Origin: Beta vulgaris subsp. vulgaris
Lineage: Eukaryota > Streptophyta > Magnoliopsida > Caryophyllales > Amaranthaceae
DNA: 64,000 nt
Assembly: GCF_026745355.1 (NCBI RefSeq)
Contig: NC_079206.1
Coordinates: forward strand, 5,601,044-5,665,043
Direction of reading: 5' to 3'
Shown here: positions 57,480-64,000 of the stretch, one piece after another
How positions within the stretch are numbered: the first letter of the stretch is position 1
Layout: each line of letters starts with the position of its first letter
Notes under the pieces: model-generated
The model's input: only the letters and a program-made list of their open reading frames with translations
What the model was told of the DNA's origin: nothing
Database searches by the model: none
Position numbers and translations under genes: made by a program

Positions 57480-58570
57480 TTTTGAAAAGGGCTTTATAAA
57501 AATTCTCTCTCGGCAGAAACCCTAGGTTCCCTTCCCTTTCATCGCTCACACATCCCCTGTTTTGTCAAAAGCTCGTCGGTGGCCTTGCTATCTTCGGTCG
57601 TCAACGAGCTTCTGCTCCTTCTATGTCAAAGTATTTTTTCGTTCGTAGTTTCGTCTATCTCTGCGACTTTTTTTGCTGCCGCATTGAGGCCTTGTTCTCC
57701 CTCGTTTCTACTTTCACTCTCCACAGGCGACCGACTATCCTGGAGTGGCGTGTTGACTGGTAGAAAGGCTCAGCATAATTTCAACTCCTTCACCTTTTTA
57801 GGTCGATTTTCAGGCGTCGATGTTACTAATCTCTATCTGTTTCTTGTTGTAACTGAAATCTTTTGAACAAGTAAAATTAATTTAATAACACAAACAAGCT
57901 TCCTTCGATTTTGACTACAGAGAGAATATTACAGTTTGTTATGATGAAAATGGATGATTTGGACTTGGGACTAAATAGTGATATGTTTAGGTTTTAGTAA
58001 ATTCCTGGTTGTGGTGTTGATTTCTCTTTCTAGTAGTATTTACGGTTTTAAGTTACTTTTAGTTTTAATGGTTCATTTAGGAGGAATCGAGAAGGATCCT
58101 AGTTTAGCTTTATTCCTGTTGCACCACCTAAATTTCTTGGATGAGGATAGAGTTCTTGAGGATTTGTTTGCGAACACTGCTGGACCTAATGAGGTCATTT
58201 AGTATATGACCTCATTGAAGGAGATTGGTAATTCTCTTTTTAGAGTGACTGCATTCTACAAAGCTTATGAGACATATAGGATTTCTATGAAGTGCCTTTA
58301 TGTTGCCATTTCTACTATTTTTCTGCTCATAATATTGATCCTGAAATTAGAGAGCTAGTTATTTCTCTAGAATTGAACATTGCAGCGTGCGAAATCAAAC
58401 ATAATTCGTTTAAGAAAGCCATCAGTTCATGTTCCTTGGTGTTGGGGGTTGAAGAGCAATGTGAAAGATCTTTTTAGGCGAGGCGTGGCTCTAACAAAAC
58501 TTGAAAATTTTAAAGATGGATACGCTGACTTTAGGATAACTAGCTTAAAAAATAAGGCAATTGCTCAAGA
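57480..58570 (+). pseudogene. Decayed TPR-protein copy
   Basis: A leader-like start (AAACCCTAGGTTCCCTTCCC, 57515-57540, after a TTTATAAAAA box) is followed by coding remnants in several frames. IEKDPSLALFLLHHLNFLDE and RVLEDLFANTAGPNE come first. MTSLKEIGNSLFRVTAFYKA then YETYRISMKCLY (from 58206) is the first TPR. DPEIRELVISLELNIAACEI, KHNSFKKAISSCSLVLGVE and FRRGVALTKLENFKDGYADF follow. The NxAxCxxK and FRRGxA patterns are typical of three-TPR carboxylate-clamp or co-chaperone-like proteins; the exact parent is not identified. Stops and frameshifts separate the blocks, and no spliced introns are needed to order them, so a processed copy is possible. Confidence 0.65.
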
Positions 58571-58639
58571 GACTGCAAGTCTTGAGGTTGTCCTCTTTCA
58601 GGTTCGGGTTTGTTGTTGTAGGTCAAGACCCGATAATTA

Positions 58640-59655
58640 GCGACATAGCCTCAAATGATGTTACAGGGTCCCTTGGACTTAATGTAATGGATTTGGATGT
58701 ACAGTAAAAGGATAAGAGAAATTTCTCTTCGGAGAACAGTAATTAAGACGAGGTTATGGTCAATCAAACCCCAAGGGGTAGAGGAGGCTCCCTCGGTTTG
58801 CTCGCGATGTACGGGGCCTCGTTGTGCACAAAACATTCGAAAGATCCCCTTCATCAACAAAAGAAAGCCATCATCGCGCCTCATGATATCACAATTAGAT
58901 TTAGAAAATTTAAGGAAAGGAAAAGTAATCCAATTATGTCAACCCAATTCTCTGTCAATTTTGAAGGTTCACGCATTCACTTCAAAAAGTGGAAATTTGA
59001 AAGACCCCCCAATTCTAAATCGCGGGTCGCACATGTCTCTAGTCCGACTCTCATTGAGGATGAGGGCCATCCGACTGATATCTCGTATCCATCATCGAGT
59101 CCAAAGGATGAAAATCAGATAAATACAACTATACAGGAAATGCAAATGCAACATTGTGAGGTAAGTATCGATACCTTAACTAATACAACTTTGAGTGCAG
59201 GTATCCCAGTGTAGGACAAACTCAACTGTCTGGATCATTCACTCAAGAATGAAAACGCAAAGGCAAAGATGATGAGCAGGATGGCTCGAAGCTCAATTTT
59301 AAGCCGACGAAGACAAGTTGAACAAGTTGCTCTCCAGCCCAATCCTAGCCTCCTAGATCTAGAAGACATAATAGGAAAAGAATCAATAAAGGTGACATGC
59401 CTCATGTCGGATCCCAATGGAAAAGCGTTGCTCCACTCTCATCGGACCTCCCTTATCATGTTACGACAAAATATGTTAATCTTGTTTGTTCTTGTTTTAA
59501 AGTTTGTAATTATCAGCTTCTTAGTCTAGTCGAGGGATCGCAAGTTCTAGCGGGTGCTGCTAGCAAAAATGCATTGATCCTTTAGAATGTCACTAAATTG
59601 TATTTTGTTTTTCATCTATTAATATATATTTTTCCGATGTCAAAAAAAAGAAAAA
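58640..59655 (+). mobile_element. Possible truncated retroposon with A-rich tail
   Basis: An open frame at 58756-59214 and others downstream encode polar proteins with no domain I recognise. The segment ends TTTTTCCGATGTC followed by an A-rich tail (AAAAAAAAGAAAAAAAG, 59641-59657), as non-LTR elements or retroposed cDNAs do. The 5' limit is unclear and could include the TPR remnant upstream. Confidence 0.3.
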
Positions 59656-59699
59656 AAGGGCTTTATATGAGCTAGAAGGAATCTTGATTGTACCTTGTT

Positions 59700-59964
59700 T
59701 GAACTTCGCTCTAATGTTTGTATACAAGGTAAAATTTAAATACCTTTGAAATTATAAGGTACTCTTCCATTAGTTCATGTAATCCATATATAATAAAAAA
59801 CTTAAGAAATTGCATAGCATAGGGTTTGATCCCGAGACCTCAAGTACATATACTAAAGTTTTGACCACTAAGCTAAGTTGTATTTAGTATTATTATCATA
59901 AAGTATTATACTAATAAATTAAATTTTTTCTTACCCCAGGCATAGCTCGAGCAAAAAAAACTAG
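59700..59964 (+). mobile_element. Short Helitron-like element, copy 4
   Basis: It ends in CTAG at 59964 before T, with a decayed hairpin (CCCCAGGCATAGCTCGAG). It carries the best preserved tRNA-like core of the family on the minus strand: CTTAGTGGTCAAAACTTTAG and GGTCTCGGGATCAAACCCTA. The 5' terminus is degraded. Confidence 0.6.
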
Positions 59965-60035
59965 TTGTTATGCATAACATGTATAAAAAACTAGTATATT
60001 AATAAGAATATTATATTTAATTGTAAAATTTAAAA

Positions 60036-60135
60036 TCTATACAAATATATTAAAAGACGTGCGAAAACAATATACTAAAATTTTAACCACTATACTTTAT
60101 TGTATTTAGTGTTGTTATCATAAACTGATTTATCC
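60036..60135 (+). mobile_element. Short Helitron-like element, copy 5 (truncated)
   Basis: It begins TCTATACAAATATATTAAAA, like copies 1 and 3, but lacks the 3' part. It lies 110 bp upstream of the SHG1-like start codon. Confidence 0.5.
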
Positions 60136-60245
60136 CGTTAAATTGATATCACTGTAAGACGGAGGGAGTTTTGTTTATTTCCCCTCTAAAATTGATTCAG
60201 GTAGAAAGCAGCGAAAAACGAGAAGTAGACAGAAAACCTAAAACC

Positions 60246-63200
60246 ATGGGGAAGGATCAGAAAATCACTGCTGAAGATGTCATAACCAAGCTCAAAGATG
60301 ATGGCGATTTCGATCGTCTTCGTATCAAAATCATCCGTCAGCTCAAACAAAACGTACTTTCTCTCTCTCTCTTGCGCGCGCGCTTTTTGTGTACAATTAC
60401 ATTCGTTTGGTAATGTTCAATTGTAGTTTTAAGTGCTCAAATTTTGATCTTTATCGGAAATTTATTGTTTTGAGTTGCTTATTATTAGAGATTAGTAATT
60501 TGATTTGCGGATTTTGAATGTAATATTATCAATTGCATTGTTGCTTAGAATTTGCAGCAACGAAGTTTTGTTGTAAATGCTGAATTTTATAGAATTCGCA
60601 TTATTCATTTATTTCTGAATTTATCTTTGTTATTCATATTTTTGGTTGAATTTTGGAGTGGAAAAGTTTGATGAAATAGCAGCATTAAGAACTTTACCTC
60701 TGTCATCCTTAATTCAGCCTTTATTCCAACACTAACATTCTTTCCCCTCAACACAACTAGCAAACCTAGTACACACCACTCAATTCGAAGGCGAAACCTT
60801 TTTCTGCCTTCACTAATTTTCCATTTTGTGCTTCTTCAATTATTAGCTTAGTACAGGGATGTGTTGGTGAAGACTAAAGACTTTCACCTCTAGTTTTGCT
60901 AGTTGTACTGCACATGCTCGCATGTCCGTACCTCTAGGGGAAGAGAGAAAATACCACAACTTGTTCCAGCACTTGTCCCGGAACCATTCCCTATGTTCCA
61001 ATGGGACTTCACTTTAATGATTCAGACCAACAAGGCTCCTCGAAGTGAAACTTGGGCTATACACAACACTAATGTCTGGGAAAATATTGCGCCTTTAAAT
61101 TACTAGAATCAATGGCATCAGGCTCTTGATTAGTCTGTAAATATGTTTTGCTTGTGAAGCTTTTGTAAAAGACTCCGTCGGAATTTACTTCCACCTTCAG
61201 CCTTTAGTTTACACGCTTTGTCCCAAGCAATCCATTATATTATCCTTCACTTTCTTTGGATCCACATTACAAAAGATAGTCACAGGGATTGGATGTTTTT
61301 GTCATCAAATGGCAAAAGGAGACGGAGAATAACTTATTTCTGATGTCGCTCCTTGATTTTGCATTTACATCCATGTTTGTCTGATTTCAAATTAGATATT
61401 ACTTTATCTTAAGCATACCTAGTGGTCTAGTATGTGCCTATATGCTCCAGTGTTCTAGTTTTGATTTTGACACATTGATCCCTCGGATATTATTATAAAT
61501 TATAATAAGATTAGATGGTTGTTGGATTTCAATTGAAGCTTATGTCATCTACCTGATGGTCCTGATCTGATTTAGAGGTACCTTCCTTTGGGAGATATGA
61601 ACACCTTCTGCTTTTGAAGACAAGGGTTCTTGTTTTTTAGAGAATGGTCTAATACGATGTTCCATCTGGGTCAACATAAATAGTGAAATTGATTTTCTTC
61701 CTCTGAATTCCCCTATAGCTGCCTCTTAATGTGGTCCACTACGAGTATGCCTTTTGTAGAGGTGTCATTGTGAATTTGTCGAACATGTTCTCTGCTGCAG
61801 ATTCAACTATATTAGCTTTATGGTTAGGTTTATGATCTGTCTGTTTTAGAAAGGCCATTAAACCATTGGATTTGTTGCATTACTGACCTTTTTATAGTTA
61901 GTGTAGTCTATAGATTTTACTTGTGATATTCTCATAATAGTTATATACTTGACCTTTGTTATATTGAATGAATTGAATACCTAAAGTTTTGTGGGATTTT
62001 CAATGTGGCATCTTCTGAGATTAGCTGATCGCTGCAGGAGGACTTGCGTAACAATATCATTTCAGTGGTTAAGCAGTCCGCTGCACTTAATCGTCCTGGT
62101 GCAGTAAATTTGAAACCCAGGGAACTCTGTGATGCGATTCATGATGAGATTCGGTGAGTATCAACATCCTCTGATATCTTTTGAATTTTAGAATGAGTAG
62201 GATATAAGCTTTTTTGTCTTGATGAAGACAGTGCTCTTTAGAAACTCGGGAACAGGGGGCCTTTCCCCTGGGAACTGTGCAACATTTGACTGAACATGCC
62301 TACAAGTATCAGGCCAGCTGAATCTATGGAACTTCCCTCTCACCTTGATTTCAATGTGGACATAGCTTACTCTTCAAGTTCCTAGGATGCAGGTGTGTTT
62401 CCATAGGATAGTGCTGTAAAAGTGACAGCAGTTACAGCACCTAAGGTAAGTGATCTGTGGAATCGATGGCTCTGAAAGTTGGCCTTCGTTAATACCTGGA
62501 TGGCGGCTATCTATCGACTTAGTTCTGCCAAATCTGTCCAATGCTTCTAGAATAAGAATCAAAGGCTTTCCCTTTCTCCCTATATTTGTAGGAGACACTA
62601 CTCTCTACCCCCACCTTTACACACCCGAGGCTCTTTCCCTATACTTCCTTTGTTTCATATTAGTTGCAACACTTCACTTTTGAGGAAGTTTAAATTTATT
62701 GCAACATTACTTTATTTGGTAAATGTGATCTCTATCTCTCTCTCCTTATCACGTGGTTCTCTTTTCATTTCACTCTATCTTTCTCAACTTCTTAAAACCT
62801 GTGCCTTCCCTTCATGCTGCAAGCCTGCAACAAATATGGAATGGAGTAAGTATCATGGAATGTAAACTATCTGAAGATGTTGGATGTCTCCAATATATTT
62901 CCCGATTTTTTGAGTTTTGCTGAGTAGTAGGTTCTGGTCATTCTCATCAGGAGATTAATCTCTTTACTAAGGAACTTGTCCCTTATTCTTGCTCAAGGGT
63001 CTTCAATAGGGGAAGAACTTGACTGCAGCTTGCTGATGTCACTTTTATGAAGAACGTGCATGTAGAAGGATATATCCTTCTGATTTTAGCTCCTACTTGC
63101 TTATTTATTATAGTGTACGAAGTTGATTAATCTCTTTACTAAGAAGGGAGAAGCCTTCAGGATTTGAGCTCTTATTAAAGCTAAGATCCTTATGGAGCAA

Positions 63201-64000
63201 CTATTGGTCCCATTTGTATATCTTGAGTACCTATGATGGTGCCTACATCAGCTGGCATGGGATTCTTGGATATAGAATTGAGGCTTTGTTTATGGGATCA
63301 GTCATGTGATGCTAATATATTATACCACAATAAATATGATTGCTTCCATAACTTACCGAAGTCCCAACTTCTCCTTTTCCTTCATGTACTTCAACTGAGG
63401 CATAAGTAGTCGAAGTTTTGCTTCAGCTGTATATCTTGCATATGAAGTTGGTCCCATATATATATATATTCTTAATTTAATATTAGTTGGATTAAAGAAC
63501 TTAAGAAAGCCAATCCTTAAAGGTTGACTACTTTCCTGCTCTGAGCTCTTTGACAAATGTTCAAATTGCCTGTCATATCTGGCTTTCCGGAGACATTTCG
63601 GAGTGTCCAGTAAAATTTGTGCATCAGTTGTATGTTTTGCATGTAGATTGTCTTAGAACGTTTGTCATGACCTATCTTTCAGAAACACAAACTTACCTTT
63701 GAATGCCCTATCATTTTTACATTTCTTGCTTCTGAGTTGTAGAACTATGACATCCCAATTTATGTAGGTGATGGTTGTGTTACATCTTTGATACAGTGAG
63801 AATACGTCGAGTCAAATTTCAGATGGTTTATGGGAGATTATTCGATCACGTGACGGCATCAAATCTGAAATAACAGAAACAGTGCAATCAGTCTATGATA
63901 AGCTTCTGAATCCGCACCGAAGCACAGTGGGTGAATCCACCTCTTTCTCAGGTCAAGTGCCAGACAGGGGGCGAGCTGAATTTAGTGGTGCAGTAATGGT
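60246..64000 (+). CDS. BOD1/SHG1-domain protein (COMPASS SHG1-like), 5' part
   Basis: Three exons are visible in phase: 60246-60353, 62038-62153 and 63797 to the window edge, where the gene continues. The start ACCATGGGGAAGG is in good context. The product begins MGKDQKITAEDVITKLKDDG, then DFDRLRIKIIRQLKQN (exon 1), EDLRNNIISVVKQSAALNRP and LKPRELCDAIHDEIR (exon 2), and ENTSSQISDGLWEIIRSRDG followed by KSEITETVQSVYDKLL (exon 3). This is the BOD1/SHG1 helical domain (about residues 10-110) with the pattern DFDxLR...LxxxVxxxV......LRxxIxxxI. In yeast Shg1 belongs to the Set1/COMPASS histone H3K4 methyltransferase; in animals BOD1 family proteins regulate PP2A or act in SETD1 complexes. The plant proteins are little studied, so a chromatin role is inferred. 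Exon 1 is preceded by transposon remnants (59700-60135 and a Stowaway-like end near 60163). Confidence 0.88.
60354..62037. other. Intron 1 of the SHG1-like gene
   Basis: A 1,684-bp intron starting GTACTT and ending GCTGCAG. No provable element; a low-complexity (GC)n-like TTGCGCGCGCGC stretch lies near 60372. Confidence 0.6.
62154..63796. other. Intron 2 of the SHG1-like gene
   Basis: A 1,643-bp intron (GTGAGT...TACAG). A Stowaway-like sequence starting CTTCCTTTGTTTCATATTAG near 62645 and ending GGAGTAAG near 62851 is too diverged to call firmly. A (TA)n run lies near 63458. Confidence 0.55.

Overview
This is plant nuclear DNA, probably from a eudicot. It is AT-rich, its genes have many GT-AG introns, and it holds solo LTRs, a LINE, and MULE, CACTA, hAT, PIF/Harbinger, Stowaway and Helitron-like elements. 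The many Stowaway MITEs with CTCCCTCC/CTTCCTCC ends, and the overall repeat mix, would fit Caryophyllales (Amaranthaceae), but the species cannot be fixed from the sequence alone. I see no operon, phage, CRISPR array or prokaryotic system.

Host genes. (1) About 1-1260, + strand: the last two exons of an unrecognised gene that enters from the left. (2) 6370-10917, +: a complete three-exon bHLH transcription factor of the bHLH36/118/120/126-like plant clade, with transposons in its second intron. (3) 31941-32776, -: a broken copy of a DUF863-type plant gene. (4) About 35180-36652, -: a broken, intron-containing SRP54 (signal recognition particle GTPase) copy. (5) 48325-56692, +: a complete eight-exon YTH-domain m6A reader of the YTHDC1 type (386 aa) with very long, transposon-filled introns. 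(6) About 57480-58570, +: a decayed TPR-protein copy. (7) 60246 to the right edge, +: the first three exons of a BOD1/SHG1-domain protein (COMPASS-associated type in plants). These genes do not form one pathway. Two of the intact ones act in gene expression at different levels (m6A reading; chromatin or Set1-complex-type function) and the bHLH is a DNA-binding regulator.

Repeats. The space between genes, and much of the introns, is transposon. Many boundaries can be proved from target-site duplications (TSDs). Four MULE-like elements have 9-bp TSDs (2332-3440, 14699-15762, 27248-28460, 37115-38218); a fifth foldback element at 8367-9236 has none. Two CACTA elements with 3-bp TSDs lie nested in a decayed Copia retrotransposon (19740-24735). 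A LINE is inserted in a Stowaway MITE (25220-26974). Two solo LTRs of one family sit in opposite orientations in YTH introns, one interrupted by a MITE. There are four hAT elements with 8-bp TSDs and four Harbinger elements with TAA/TTA TSDs. A short Helitron-like family (TC...CTAG ends) carries an internal tRNA-like A/B-box module.

I found no convincing undescribed biological system. The most unusual items are the Helitron-like family with its pol III-like core, the MULEs whose inverted repeats contain degenerate telomere-like CCCTAA tracts, the palindromic CCATGG-rich cargo of the MULE at 37115-38218, and the pair of inverted solo LTRs inside the YTH gene.
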